Source: Pseudoalteromonas sp. R3
Lineage (GTDB): Bacteria; Pseudomonadota; Gammaproteobacteria; Enterobacterales; Alteromonadaceae
Assembly (NCBI RefSeq): GCF_004014715.1
Contig: NZ_CP034834.1
Coordinates: forward strand, 62,001 to 126,000
Reading direction: 5' to 3'
DNA length: 64,000 bases
Both the position numbers and the translations under genes were made by a program. The notes under the pieces are model-generated. The model did no database searches. It was not told the DNA's origin and saw only the letters and a program-made list of their open reading frames with translations. The stretch's first letter is position 1, and every line of letters begins with the position of its first letter. This document shows, piece after piece, positions 1 to 9,967 of the stretch.

Positions 1-2371
1 CATCAGAATGCAGCTTGCCCGATTTAACAGAATAAGTACCTATTTCGCTGAAGTTATTATCGCGAATGACGCGTGTAAAGGTATCGTCGTCATTATAGTT
101 CAGGAAGTAGTATTTTCTTTCTACCTGATTACTGTTGTTGAGCATGTGGAAAGTCCGGTTATCCATCCACATATAGTCAAACTGAGACAATGTGGATGCA
201 GACTTCATGTATTTGATCATGTAGGTGCTACCTGGACCCTGATCAAATGCACTGGTGTAGCTATGACGTACGTACCAACTGTCGTTACTCATTGAGATTA
301 CGTCATATTTGTCACTAAAGTTAACTGAACAGTTTTCTGGCGTCGCGCCTTCAGGGCATTGGTGCACATTTTTGCCATTCATACTGTCAAAGTAGCTATT
401 GATTGACATGGTACGACCACTTGTCTGCCAGACCTGCGTATTTTTATTCAGTTGCATGTAGGTGACGCCATTGACGAAGTTATCGAAGAAATAATTCTGA
501 GGCAGGTTTGCCCCATAGTATGGAATAAAGCGCCCCTGTGCCATGGTATCGCTTAAAGTGATGCTTTGCTCGGGCATCATAATCCCGGTGCGGCGGCGAT
601 GTGTCATGGAGGCCATTTTATCTGGCGTAGTTGCTACCGCATCGTTTGTAAGTGCCCAGAACTGAAAGCCCCCTTGCAGCGACTTCAGCATCCAGTAGGT
701 CAGGGTTTGCGCCTCCATAGCGTCAGTCTTGGCGAGCATCACAACCAGATTATTGCCACTGATCTGCCAGCTGAAATCTCGCTCAGTACCATCGGGTAGC
801 GTGGATTTACCGCTTCCATCTTGGTTAAACATCATTTTACTGGTTTGTGGCTGATAGTATTCGTTACCAGTTTCACCGCCCATCAGATAATACATTTGGT
901 CAAAGTGCCAACTTCCCTGGAATTGCGCAGCTGCAGGGTTAATGGTATTGCCGCGCACAACCATAGTGAAATCCTCTGTTTCACTTACATCAGCATTAAG
1001 TACGGTATCATCATCGGCTTTGATTTCGTCTCGTACGCCTGTCAAACTGATAGCTTTGGCAAAGCTATTGTCGTCATAAATGCTGAACGTGGCCGTTTTG
1101 TAGCGAGAATAGCAGGTAAAGTTCATACCTTCTGAGTTTTTACAGCTGTGCCTTGGCGAGAAGATACCATCACCAAACACTATGCTGACGGCACCATTAG
1201 TGGCTTGTGTCCAGGTAATAGCGCCACTGGTATGATCGGTGAAAGTGCCTGTGCCATCTTCATTCAATGTCAGCTCTGTGAAGTGGCTACGGAAATATCG
1301 CGTTGAGCCAATTAGATAGGAGCCCGCGATAGAGCCTTCGCCGTTGTCTACCAGTTTATCATCGCTTTTGATTGCTTCTTTGGTTTTTTCAATCAGCGTC
1401 GGGTCGTCGTCGTTAATGGTGTTAGTCAGCTCAGCTGTGGCAGTTTGACTGGAGACCAGTTGAAATGTGTTACTAACGCCCTGAGGAAGTGAAAATTTCT
1501 TGTCGCCGCTACCATCGACTACCAGTTTAATCAATGCTGACAGGGTGAGTTTTTCATTGGCGTCAACGCCTACCAGAGCATTATTCAACTCGCTGGTTGT
1601 TTGTGGCACTCCGCCGACGGCGTTTGTGACCAGAGCATATTCAGCCGTTGTGACATTGGTAATGTTTACACCGAAGTTTTCGGTGCTATTGACGACCCCG
1701 TCACCTCCAGCCTGCTCAGTGACCGATGCAAAACTTTCCAGTTGAGAGTAAAACTCAACGTTCTCCTGATCTGGTCCACCATTGGCTTTAATACGAACTA
1801 ATTTGTTTACTGCTGAATCATCAACATCCAGCTGGATGGTGTAAGTACCGTCAGTCCCCGCGGTTGTAGGGAAGGATTCATCACCTACGTAAACAGTTAA
1901 AGCGGCGTTTGCAATCGGCGCATCGGTGACTACACCGGTTAGCGTAACCGACCTTACCAAACGTTTTACTGTAAAGTTCTTTGTGGCAGTGGCGGTGGCG
2001 CCGTCGTCATCGGTGACGGTAACGGAAAGTACCATTGGGGTATCTTGCGTGACTTCTGGGGTGGTAAAGCTGACATCACTGGTGGTGCTGTTATTCAGTG
2101 TCGCTGTCGGTCCGGAAGTGATACTCCAACTATAGCTGGCAATGTTGCCGTCACTGTCTGTGGCATTGGCCTTGAGCGAAACGTCGGTTTGTTCCTGTGC
2201 TTCACTGTCGCCAGTAATACTGACTGACGGAGCTTGATTGGTTGTTGGACTGGGGTTTGGGTTTGGATTTGGATTTGGGCTAGGAGAAGAGCCGCTGTCC
2301 GATGACCCCCCACACCCGGATATGAAGGCTGTCAGGCAAGAGGCTGCCAGCAACAATTTTAAACTTTTCAT
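1..2371 (-). CDS. Surface lipoprotein with Ig/PKD-like domain (3' end outside window)
   Basis: The reading frame opens at the ATG whose complement lies at 2369-2371 and stays open to the window edge, so the C-terminus is missing (about 790 codons present). The N-terminus is a lipoprotein signal peptide ending in the lipobox ISGC (Cys about residue 20). It is followed by a Ser-rich and then Pro-Asn repeat linker (about residues 23-42), typical of a spacer holding a protein off the outer membrane. Next comes a PKD/cadherin-like Ig segment (about 45-125) and an N-utilisation-substance-like carboxypeptidase-regulatory fold is possible but not certain. The remainder is a long beta-rich region without a motif I recognise. 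The role is unknown. It is transcribed divergently from the ToxR-like regulator at 2782, which could control it (inference). Confidence 0.8.
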   Translation of the reverse strand, partial: MKSLKLLLAASCLTAFISGCGGSSDSGSSPSPNPNPNPNPSPTTNQAPSVSITGDSEAQEQTDVSLKANATDSDGNIASYSWSITSGPTATLNNSTTSDVSFTTPEVTQDTPMVLSVTVTDDDGATATATKNFTVKRLVRSVTLTGVVTDAPIANAALTVYVGDESFPTTAGTDGTYTIQLDVDDSAVNKLVRIKANGGPDQENVEFYSQLESFASVTEQAGGDGVVNSTENFGVNITNVTTAEYALVTNAVGGVPQTTSELNNALVGVDANEKLTLSALIKLVVDGSGDKKFSLPQGVSNTFQLVSSQTATAELTNTINDDDPTLIEKTKEAIKSDDKLVDNGEGSIAGSYLIGSTRYFRSHFTELTLNEDGTGTFTDHTSGAITWTQATNGAVSIVFGDGIFSPRHSCKNSEGMNFTCYSRYKTATFSIYDDNSFAKAISLTGVRDEIKADDDTVLNADVSETEDFTMVVRGNTINPAAAQFQGSWHFDQMYYLMGGETGNEYYQPQTSKMMFNQDGSGKSTLPDGTERDFSWQISGNNLVVMLAKTDAMEAQTLTYWMLKSLQGGFQFWALTNDAVATTPDKMASMTHRRRTGIMMPEQSITLSDTMAQGRFIPYYGANLPQNYFFDNFVNGVTYMQLNKNTQVWQTSGRTMSINSYFDSMNGKNVHQCPEGATPENCSVNFSDKYDVISMSNDSWYVRHSYTSAFDQGPGSTYMIKYMKSASTLSQFDYMWMDNRTFHMLNNSNQVERKYYFLNYNDDDTFTRVIRDNNFSEIGTYSVKSGKLHSD

Positions 2372-2781
2372 AAACACACCTGTTTGGTTTAGCGAAATAA
2401 ACTCGCACTTCCCTTTGGTTATTTAGTGAGCAGGGTAAGCATAGTTTATTAGTGGCAAAAGTGAATTTAAAATCTCTGTAATTCTTAGCCATCATCGAGA
2501 CGGGGAGTTGTTCATATTTTTTCAGGCAGGTTGATTGTCAATCGCCTGTCATTTGGCTTCAGTAGATTTTTGTAATGATATTTCTCTGGTGGGTTGCAAT
2601 GCATTGAGATGATAATAGACTAGGGCATGCTTCGTTTCGTTCTGACTCTTTATGAAGTGAGGGCAATAAGAAATACGCCACAGCACAGTGATGCAAATCA
2701 GTAACGAAGCCCAAGAATAACAAAGTAGCCCGAAACTGCCCGAATTGCTCTTTGCTCATAGTGAGTAGAATTAAAAGAGGC
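2372..2781. other. Divergent intergenic region
   Basis: These 410 bases separate the lipoprotein gene (leftward) from the membrane regulator (rightward) and must hold both promoters. I see no convincing gene, strong palindrome or RNA gene in it. Confidence 0.5.
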
Positions 2782-4848
2782 ATGATTGACGAGAAGTCCA
2801 TGGATTTTATTCAAATTGGCGAATTTCGCCTCTATCACCAAACTAACGAACTTATTAACGGTGGTCACCGTGTCACACTGGACCCAAGACAGCTTTCGCT
2901 ACTGCATTTCTTCATCGATAATCCCAATCGTATTATTGGACGTGACGAATTACAGGATGTTATTTGGCAGGGGTCTATTGTCACCGATAACGCCATCAAT
3001 AAGCTGGTCGCTAACCTGAGAAAAGCGTTTTGTGATGACCCTAAGCTGCCTCAATATATACAAACTGTCCCCAAACAAGGTTATCGCTTTATTGCATCAA
3101 TCGAGGTTGGTGCAGAAAGCCCCAGAGTTTCTTCCTTCGTGCGATCAGAACAAAAACCTTCCTTAAGCCGTTTTCTTATGCCAGGTATGGTATTACTTAT
3201 TGGGTTGTTGGCAGGTCTGATTTGGCACTATGGCAGTGAACCTTCATGGCAGTATGGAGAAAGCCAGGCAATGAGCCGGGTGAGTGGCGGAAAAATGTTC
3301 CCCGTTGTCTTGTCTGAGCACGAACATGTTGCATTTTTAAATATTACAATGGAGCTGGGACGTAGTTTATGGATAGCAAATTATGGTGCTCAAAATGATA
3401 CCTTGCCTCAGATTGTTGAAACGCCAGATTATCACCTTGAGCAGCTATTGGGCAGTCAGGGCGAGTTTTTGATTTTTAAGGGGTATTACAAAGAACAATG
3501 TGGTTGGTTTAAAGCACAAATAGACCTGACAACACAACAACTAAAGGCCCCCACTGAAGCGCTTTATAACTGTGATCTTATTTATCACGATAGTATATAT
3601 GTTGCGGCCGAAGACCGAATATATGCGCTGGCGCATGAGCGCCGTTTCGAGCATAAAAACGATTTATACAAGCTGAGCTTCTCGGGTGAGATAAACAAAT
3701 TGCCGACCAAACTGGAGCCGTCCTGGCGTCTTGCGTATTTGGATGCCCATCCCGGCACGCAGACACTGCTACTGACAGCACATACCAATGACGGAAACAG
3801 CCGGGTTTTGACCTATGAACCAGATTCCAATAAACAGGTTTTGCAGCTCTCCCGCACAGGTTTAATGCATGGAGCAATTTGGGATCACGCTTACAAGGGG
3901 GTTGTATTTTCATCTTCCAGCCCTCGCACTCAGATGTATCATCAGTCGTTCGATGAAAACAGTGCCACCTTGCTGAGCAGCCTCAGCGATAAGATCTGTT
4001 GTAATATTGCGCGTCATAGCAATGGCGTGGATTATATCTTTACCACTTATGACAAAGACATAGAGCTACAGTGGCTGGACACGGGTTTTATGCTGGACAA
4101 CAGCAGCGGACTTGACCGTTCTCCCCGTCTGGCGCATACGGAAAGTGGCGTCTATTTCATTTCTGATCGTTCCGGCAGTTCTCAGGTGTATTATCAGCGC
4201 CCACAGGAGCAGGCCAAGCCGCTTCCCCGGTTACCCGATCATGTCCGCCTCAGGGATATGACGTTGTCACCAGATGATGAATTGCTCCTTATCAATCACG
4301 ACAATCATGCCATGTGGCTGATCCCGACCAATGAAGCACAGCAAGGCAATACTTTGTTTTTTGATGGTTACATCTACCGTCAGAGCTGGTTGAGCAATAG
4401 TTTGTTTGCCTTGTCGGTGAAGCAAAACGAACTTAAGCGGGTGCAGATATATAACCGACAGATGCAACAAGTTGCACAGCTTCCGCATGGCTGGATGTCA
4501 GCTATGACAGACCCCTCAATGCCTGATTATGTCTATCTGACCAATATGGACTATGAGCTGTATCGCTTTCCTTTTACCAGCATATTGAATGGTCTTGAGC
4601 AGGCTCATGGCGAAAAAATCGGTGAATTGGAACCTTTTTCGAATCTGGAATTGGAAAAAGGGGTGGTTTATCTGATGACCAAAGAATGGCACGAGCTGGC
4701 CAGATATAAGATCACCGATGAAGGCTTACACCCGTTATCAAGGCAGGACATTGGCTCATATATGGGGTTTGATGTACATGATGCTCAGGTGATCTATGGC
4801 CGAAAAGCGGCATTCAGAAGTGATGTTTATCAAACCGTTGCTAGGTAA
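2782..4848 (+). CDS. ToxR/CadC-like membrane-anchored winged-helix regulator with beta-propeller-like sensor
   Basis: The first 100 or so residues form an OmpR/PhoB-type winged-helix DNA-binding domain, recognisable from the sequence around LDPRQLSLLHFF, DELQDVIWQG and the C-terminal hairpin VPKQGYRF. A single membrane helix follows (about residues 130-150, MVLLIGLLAGLIW). The rest is periplasmic and contains repeated WD40/PD40-like blades, for example SPRLAHTESGVYFISDRSG. There is no receiver domain, so it would sense in the periplasm and bind DNA directly, as ToxR and CadC do. Start is uncertain: ATG 2782 is used, ATG 2800 (beginning MDFIQIGEF) fits the family just as well and a TTG at 2752 is less likely. 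Its target may be the divergent lipoprotein gene or the DUF5916 gene (inference). Confidence 0.85.
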   Translation: MIDEKSMDFIQIGEFRLYHQTNELINGGHRVTLDPRQLSLLHFFIDNPNRIIGRDELQDVIWQGSIVTDNAINKLVANLRKAFCDDPKLPQYIQTVPKQGYRFIASIEVGAESPRVSSFVRSEQKPSLSRFLMPGMVLLIGLLAGLIWHYGSEPSWQYGESQAMSRVSGGKMFPVVLSEHEHVAFLNITMELGRSLWIANYGAQNDTLPQIVETPDYHLEQLLGSQGEFLIFKGYYKEQCGWFKAQIDLTTQQLKAPTEALYNCDLIYHDSIYVAAEDRIYALAHERRFEHKNDLYKLSFSGEINKLPTKLEPSWRLAYLDAHPGTQTLLLTAHTNDGNSRVLTYEPDSNKQVLQLSRTGLMHGAIWDHAYKGVVFSSSSPRTQMYHQSFDENSATLLSSLSDKICCNIARHSNGVDYIFTTYDKDIELQWLDTGFMLDNSSGLDRSPRLAHTESGVYFISDRSGSSQVYYQRPQEQAKPLPRLPDHVRLRDMTLSPDDELLLINHDNHAMWLIPTNEAQQGNTLFFDGYIYRQSWLSNSLFALSVKQNELKRVQIYNRQMQQVAQLPHGWMSAMTDPSMPDYVYLTNMDYELYRFPFTSILNGLEQAHGEKIGELEPFSNLELEKGVVYLMTKEWHELARYKITDEGLHPLSRQDIGSYMGFDVHDAQVIYGRKAAFRSDVYQTVAR

Positions 4849-4855
4849 TAGCAGA

Positions 4856-4878
4856 GCGTTGTCGTTAACTGACAACGC
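4856..4878. terminator. Hairpin between convergent genes
   Basis: GCGTTGTC and GACAACGC form a perfect 8-bp stem with a 7-base loop just after the regulator stop codon and just before the end of the convergent DUF5916 gene. No clear T-tract follows, so the terminator call is moderate. Confidence 0.5.
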
Positions 4879-4896
4879 CCATTACTCAGGGTTAGA

Positions 4897-7083
4897 TCAC
4901 CAGCGATAGGTGTAGTTTAGTTTGATGGCTGTTTCGGAAAAAACGCGTTTTTTATCGTGCCAGCCGTCCTCAAGATCATACCCTCTGTTGATGCTTAGCT
5001 GGTACAGCTCATCCGGCGCAGGCTCATAGCGTAACCGACTAAAGAGCGAGAAGCTGTCGGACTGGGTGTTATGTTGCAACAGTGAGTTCCATGACCATTC
5101 GCTGCTAAAAGCGATATTCACTTTTAGCCGGGTGTTGTACATGTTGCTCTTTTCGCCGGCACGCTCGTAGTAGTACATATGACGGCCAAGTTGTACGTAC
5201 AAATGCTTATTTGGGCGAGTGTTAATGGTCAGACTAAAGCGCTCAAGGTCGGCATCGAAAAAGTCTCCTTTAACGAGCCGGCCACTAACAAAAACTGGCC
5301 GGTCGCTGGCCGTTTCATAATATATGTTCCATTGATTGTAATCATATTCTCCCTCGGCAAACTGAATGTTGTCGCGAAACTCAAAGGGATTTCTGAGCAC
5401 TTTGTTGTACATATCGTAACTGACGGAGAAATAATCGTGAGACTGAGTTTGTATGACTAAAGGCTGCACGAACAGTTGCTGGCCTTTCTTCTCGCCCTCG
5501 GTATTTTCCCAGCGCTTGTAATAGGTTCTGACCTGATAGAAGTTGAGATTGTCTTCCAGCCAGCCTGATTGTGGGCGAACCCGATAATGACTGGTGAGGT
5601 GATAGTATTTAAGATCGGTTCGGTTCACAAAGCCCATTGCCGGATTAAAATCTTTGCCGATATAACGATACTTGGTATCCAGATAAAACTTATCATTGGG
5701 CAGTTTGAATGCCAGGCCATAGGATTTGCCATCGCTATCAGCTGTCTCATTGGGGACATCAATAGACTGATAGAAGGCATTGGCAATAAACTGCTCTTCA
5801 CCAAATAGTAAATCATCAAAGCGATAATCAATACCTGTCAGTGCCTGGCTGTGATTGTCATCGGCACTGCCGTGGGTGAAAATGGCGCCCAGCTGGTGGT
5901 GCTCACCAATATGTTGTTTGGCTCTGGCTACACTAAGCTGGGTAGTTTCTTCGAGATGGCCATCACGTTCCTGGTTGACGCTCAGTATGCCAAGATCTGT
6001 GTTGCCAATCCTGCCCGTTAATTTGGTCCCCCAATTTACATCCAGCACACCTGATTGCGGGCCCTGACCAATGCGGCGCGAATAAAAGGGCATGCCGTTG
6101 TAATCGTCATCGTCCATGCCACCAAAACGAAAAATCTGACTATCCTGTAAAAAGAAATCGCGCTTTTCACTGTAGTACTGGCCAAACCGCGTCATGTTCA
6201 TTTCAATTTCATCAACGTCTGTACCCGAAAAATCTGTATTGAGTGTAAGCTGACCTGTCAGACTCGGAGTAAACCGATAGGTCGCATCCAGTGAGGGTTC
6301 AAAACGGCTCTCAGTCAGTGTTTCTTTGTAAGCCAGGCCGGGTTTGACTTCGACTCCCAGACCCTGATCTAAGTTATTGAGCCCGGAGATCGGCGCAGTT
6401 TGTGAGGCATGCCAGCCATACGAGTTAGGGTTATTGAGATTCCAGAATGACTGGACATAGGGACTGGATAGTTTGTGGCGTAGCTGTAACCCCCAATTTT
6501 TGGCATCCGGGTCAAAAGACATTGACTGCATGGGGATTGCAATTTCAACTGTCCAGCCGTCGTCCTGTTGCTGAGTTTTGGCGTACCAGAGCGTTTTCCA
6601 CTCGGCGATATACTCGGTACCATTAACCAGGCCGTCTTCACGCACACCAGAAGGAGTAACATGAAACAGGTAGCCGTCTGACTTGTCATGATTGGTGTCT
6701 ATGATGAGGCCAAAATAATCTTCATTCCAGATCCGCTCACCCTGGGTAAGCACTCTGTCCATAATGGTATTGGCAGGTTGGGTAATTTTTGCTGCAACAT
6801 AAAAGTATTGTTCATCGTAGGCAATGTATGCCGTGATCGGATATCTGGGGGTTCCGCCAACGGTTGGACGGAACTCAACAAACTCCGTGATCACACGAGC
6901 ATTTTGCCACTCAGCGGTTGAGAGCTCACCATCTATGAGTGGCGCGTTGTTCAGGCGGGGGATTGCCGTTTCGCTTTGCGTAAATTGCTGCCAGGGTCGA
7001 ATGTGATCAGACGATTGCTGGGCCGCGCCACAGGCCGTATATAAAGTACAAATTGCTAAGCTTAGTGCGTTCAACTTATTCAT
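4897..7083 (-). CDS. DUF5916 outer-membrane protein with N-terminal CBM9-like domain
   Basis: The start is placed at ATG 7083, which gives the signal peptide MNKLNALSLAICTLYTACGAAQ; an upstream in-frame ATG at 7116 would bury it. Residues of about 40-200 look like a family-9 carbohydrate-binding module (PLIDGELSTAEWQNA, DEQYFYVAAKI, WNEDYFGLIIDTNHD). The rest, to the last residue, is a beta-strand-rich DUF5916 region ending in YTYRW, an aromatic terminus expected for an outer-membrane barrel. Members of this family are about 700-800 residues and are thought to sit in the outer membrane; the substrate is not known. It is a single gene, convergent with the preceding regulator. Confidence 0.85.
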   Translation of the reverse strand: MNKLNALSLAICTLYTACGAAQQSSDHIRPWQQFTQSETAIPRLNNAPLIDGELSTAEWQNARVITEFVEFRPTVGGTPRYPITAYIAYDEQYFYVAAKITQPANTIMDRVLTQGERIWNEDYFGLIIDTNHDKSDGYLFHVTPSGVREDGLVNGTEYIAEWKTLWYAKTQQQDDGWTVEIAIPMQSMSFDPDAKNWGLQLRHKLSSPYVQSFWNLNNPNSYGWHASQTAPISGLNNLDQGLGVEVKPGLAYKETLTESRFEPSLDATYRFTPSLTGQLTLNTDFSGTDVDEIEMNMTRFGQYYSEKRDFFLQDSQIFRFGGMDDDDYNGMPFYSRRIGQGPQSGVLDVNWGTKLTGRIGNTDLGILSVNQERDGHLEETTQLSVARAKQHIGEHHQLGAIFTHGSADDNHSQALTGIDYRFDDLLFGEEQFIANAFYQSIDVPNETADSDGKSYGLAFKLPNDKFYLDTKYRYIGKDFNPAMGFVNRTDLKYYHLTSHYRVRPQSGWLEDNLNFYQVRTYYKRWENTEGEKKGQQLFVQPLVIQTQSHDYFSVSYDMYNKVLRNPFEFRDNIQFAEGEYDYNQWNIYYETASDRPVFVSGRLVKGDFFDADLERFSLTINTRPNKHLYVQLGRHMYYYERAGEKSNMYNTRLKVNIAFSSEWSWNSLLQHNTQSDSFSLFSRLRYEPAPDELYQLSINRGYDLEDGWHDKKRVFSETAIKLNYTYRW

Positions 7084-7252
7084 TGTTTTATCCGTTTCGA
7101 AAAAAGCTGAGCTCATTGTTGTCTGAACAAGTACAAAAAGCGTGAGAAAGGCGCGAAACGAGGTGACAAAGTGAGGAAATTATGTGATTAATACCTGCCT
7201 AACGTGATGAATTAAATGGTTTTAAATTTTTAGCATGTAAAAAGGATGCCTT

Positions 7253-8293
7253 ATGTACTATCCCGCTCCCTTAACCTCAGACAGTAAGATTGCTGTTACC
7301 GCCTTTTCCAGTGGTGTACCTACACCTTTGCACGCTCGCCTTGACAGAGTGTTACAAGACCTGGTGCTACGTGGGTTTAAGGTGCTCGAAGGTCAGTGTT
7401 TAAGGGACGACCAGTTGCATGTCAGCGCACCGGTAGCTCAGCGCGTTGAAGAGCTTATGCGGTTTTTAATGGATGATCAGGTTGATGCCATTATGGCCCC
7501 CTGGGGCGGTGAAATTGCCATGGATTTGTTGCCCTTGCTCGACTGGGAGGCACTGCAACATGCCCGGCCTAAGTGGCTAATGGGGTTTTCAGATATCAGC
7601 ACCGTGCTGAGTGCATTTACCAGTAAACTGGGCTGGGCTACGTGTCATTGCACTAACCTGATGCAGCTTTCACTGGCACAGTCGGATCCCTTGACCGCCA
7701 ACACTTTTAAGCATTTGCATACGGCATCAGGCGGTTCGTTTACACAGTATCCCGCGCCCTTTTTTGAACATGGCTACAGCAATTATGCGCAAGACAGCGA
7801 AGCGGTATTTAATTTGACAGAGCAAAGTGGCTGGCAGCGATTAAATCATGATGAACAGCTTGATGGCTCACTGTCGTTTAGCGGGCGCTTGTTGGGAGGA
7901 TGTCTGGACACGCATATGCTGATGTTTGGCTCTGAGTACTTTGATCCGCAAAAACAGCTCGACAGGCACCCGGATGACAAGCTGATCTTTTACTTTGAAA
8001 ATGCTGAGCAGTCGCCAACTGGCTATTACCGGGCTTTACAGAGTCTCAAATTACGCGGTGCGTTTGAACACGCTGCCGGTATCCTTATCGGCCGCAATGC
8101 CGTTTCGGGGAGAGCCGGAAAAGCGTTTGACGGAGATACTGCGGTCCAAATGGCGTTAGGGGATTTGACGATTCCGGTTGTGACGGGAGTGGACGTTTCT
8201 CATATTGCGCCCAATCTGGTGATGATCAATGGCGCGCTGGCTGAAGTCAGTTGCACAGGTGAGCAGTGGGCTCTGGTTCAGCATCTACGATAA
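7253..8293 (+). CDS. S66-family peptidase (LD-carboxypeptidase / MccF-like)
   Basis: The 346-residue length and the motif GFSD (Ser113) match the S66 serine peptidases, which include LdcA (murein tetrapeptide LD-carboxypeptidase) and MccF (microcin C self-immunity). The segment DAIMAPWGGEIAMDLLP is the family's substrate-loop region, FYFENAE offers the catalytic Glu and VSHIAPN the catalytic His. There is no signal peptide, so it acts in the cytoplasm, in peptidoglycan recycling or on peptidyl-nucleotide antibiotics. GFSD and overall length cannot decide between the two. An A/G-rich ribosome site (AAAAGGATGCC) precedes ATG 7253. Confidence 0.85.
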   Translation: MYYPAPLTSDSKIAVTAFSSGVPTPLHARLDRVLQDLVLRGFKVLEGQCLRDDQLHVSAPVAQRVEELMRFLMDDQVDAIMAPWGGEIAMDLLPLLDWEALQHARPKWLMGFSDISTVLSAFTSKLGWATCHCTNLMQLSLAQSDPLTANTFKHLHTASGGSFTQYPAPFFEHGYSNYAQDSEAVFNLTEQSGWQRLNHDEQLDGSLSFSGRLLGGCLDTHMLMFGSEYFDPQKQLDRHPDDKLIFYFENAEQSPTGYYRALQSLKLRGAFEHAAGILIGRNAVSGRAGKAFDGDTAVQMALGDLTIPVVTGVDVSHIAPNLVMINGALAEVSCTGEQWALVQHLR

Positions 8294-8429
8294 CTGAAAA
8301 CGGGGCGGGGTGACTCGTCCTGAAAATCTGTGATTAGTCGAAAATATGCCCTGTCTCGGCAAAAGGTCCTTCATTTTATTCATCTTTTAGTTTTACAGTG
8401 CGCCCGTTGGTTTATTGTTTTAGGAACAA

Positions 8430-9671
8430 ATGGGCATGATGACAACTCGCGCACTATCGGCTTTGCTGAGTTTTATTACGACGGTTTTTAGCGCTGCTTT
8501 TATATTACCTGTTAAGGCAGCACCAGTTCAGGCTTCAGAGCAAAGTGTGGTGATATTCTCACTGGATGGCTTTCGCTGGGACTACATAGAAAAGCATAAT
8601 GCGAAGAATCTGGCTTTATTGGCAGCACAAGGAGTGAGGGCCGAGTATTTGGAGCCTGTATACCCGACTAAGACTTTTCCCAATCACCTCTCGATTATAA
8701 CCGGCTTGCTGCCGTCCAATCATGGTATTGTGGGCAACCACTTTTGCGACAAAGACCGTAACCAGTGTTACAAAATGGGGCATGGTCAGGATGACAGCTC
8801 CTGGTTAAAAGGGATCCCACTTTGGAATTTGGCACAAATGCAAGGGTTAAAAGCGGCAACCTATTTTTGGCCCGAATCCGATGCCCGCTTCAATGGTATG
8901 ACTCCCAGCTATTATTACCACTATTCAAAGCACAGTGACTATCAACAACGTATTGACCAGATAATTCAATGGCTGAAATTACCAGAGCAGACTCGCCCCC
9001 GCTTTGTTGCCGGATATTTTTCACTGGTCGATACCATGGGCCATGATTTTGGTCCTGATGCACAACAGACTTATGAGGCGGTGCAAAAGGTGGATAAATT
9101 GATAGGCCAGCTGGCGCGGCGCATACAGCGCGAAGTAGAGCAGGACGTCAACCTTATCATTGTGTCAGACCATGGTATGGCTCAGCTGGATCCTGAGCGG
9201 AGTTTGCAGCTTTCTGATCTGGGCATTGATCTGAGTGATTTTATAGTAAAGAACAGTGGCACGCAGGTCTGGCTATATAAACAACCCAACACGGAGGTGG
9301 ACCTGCAAGAGGTTCGGGCTCAGCTGAAACGTAATGCTCGCGGTCGCTATGACATCCTCAGTGAAGAAACACTCAAAAACCGCGGTGTGACGATAGATGC
9401 AACGACGGCTGATATCGTGATTGAAACTCAGGCACCACGTTATTTTGCATACGATGACAAAGACAAACACTATGGCACGCATGGCTTTGCCGTTACACAG
9501 GATATGCATGCGACTTTTGTTGCTGTGGGCCCGGCATTTAAACAGGGGGTGAAGATTGGCCCGGTGAAAAACCTCGATATTTACCCTGTAGTAGCACAGA
9601 TCCTGGGCCTGGACTTGTTGTCTGAGGTGGACGGAACCGGTGCTTCTTTGTTGCCTGCACTGCGTCACTAG
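8430..9671 (+). CDS. ENPP-type alkaline phosphodiesterase / nucleotide pyrophosphatase
   Basis: This 413-residue exported protein belongs to the type I phosphodiesterase/nucleotide pyrophosphatase branch of the alkaline phosphatase superfamily. Signature pieces are visible in order: metal-binding FSLDGFRWDY, the nucleophile Thr in YPTKTFPNH, DTMGHDFGPD, the metal-binding SDHGM and a late YGTHGF. The N-terminus MGMMTTRALSALLSFITTVF...VKAAP is a signal peptide, so it should hydrolyse phosphodiester or pyrophosphate bonds of nucleotides or lipids in the periplasm. An AGGAA ribosome site lies just before the ATG. Two further ATGs at 8436 and 8439 could also serve. Confidence 0.9.
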   Translation: MGMMTTRALSALLSFITTVFSAAFILPVKAAPVQASEQSVVIFSLDGFRWDYIEKHNAKNLALLAAQGVRAEYLEPVYPTKTFPNHLSIITGLLPSNHGIVGNHFCDKDRNQCYKMGHGQDDSSWLKGIPLWNLAQMQGLKAATYFWPESDARFNGMTPSYYYHYSKHSDYQQRIDQIIQWLKLPEQTRPRFVAGYFSLVDTMGHDFGPDAQQTYEAVQKVDKLIGQLARRIQREVEQDVNLIIVSDHGMAQLDPERSLQLSDLGIDLSDFIVKNSGTQVWLYKQPNTEVDLQEVRAQLKRNARGRYDILSEETLKNRGVTIDATTADIVIETQAPRYFAYDDKDKHYGTHGFAVTQDMHATFVAVGPAFKQGVKIGPVKNLDIYPVVAQILGLDLLSEVDGTGASLLPALRH

Positions 9672-9925
9672 GCGTTATTCGTGAATAATGTGTGGGTGGT
9701 TGTGCTGGGGTTGTTCTGTGAAAAGACGAGTGGACCGTAGATTTAAACCCTGCTGATGGTTAGCTGAACAATTCCGGAGTTACTCACAAGATAGTCACAA
9801 AATCTGTGAGTAAATATATAAATGTGAATTAAAACAAGGTGTTATTTTTTAAATGAGAAACCAGTAAAGTACTCATGAAGCAGAACACGTTCGCCTGGCC
9901 TGCCACACTTATCTTGGGACAAAAA

Positions 9926-9946
9926 ATGGCTGCCCGAGGCAGCCAT
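9926..9946 (-). terminator. Rho-independent terminator of hutHU
   Basis: ATGGCTGCC pairs perfectly with GGCAGCCAT around a 3-base loop. Read leftward, as the hut genes are, the stem is followed by six T residues. Confidence 0.85.
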
Positions 9947-9967
9947 TGTTAAACCCTTTGCAAAAGC

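Noticed and set aside
2559..2801. 80-residue leftward gene in the divergent promoter region
   Set aside because: No ribosome site, overlaps the regulator's start and no recognisable sequence.
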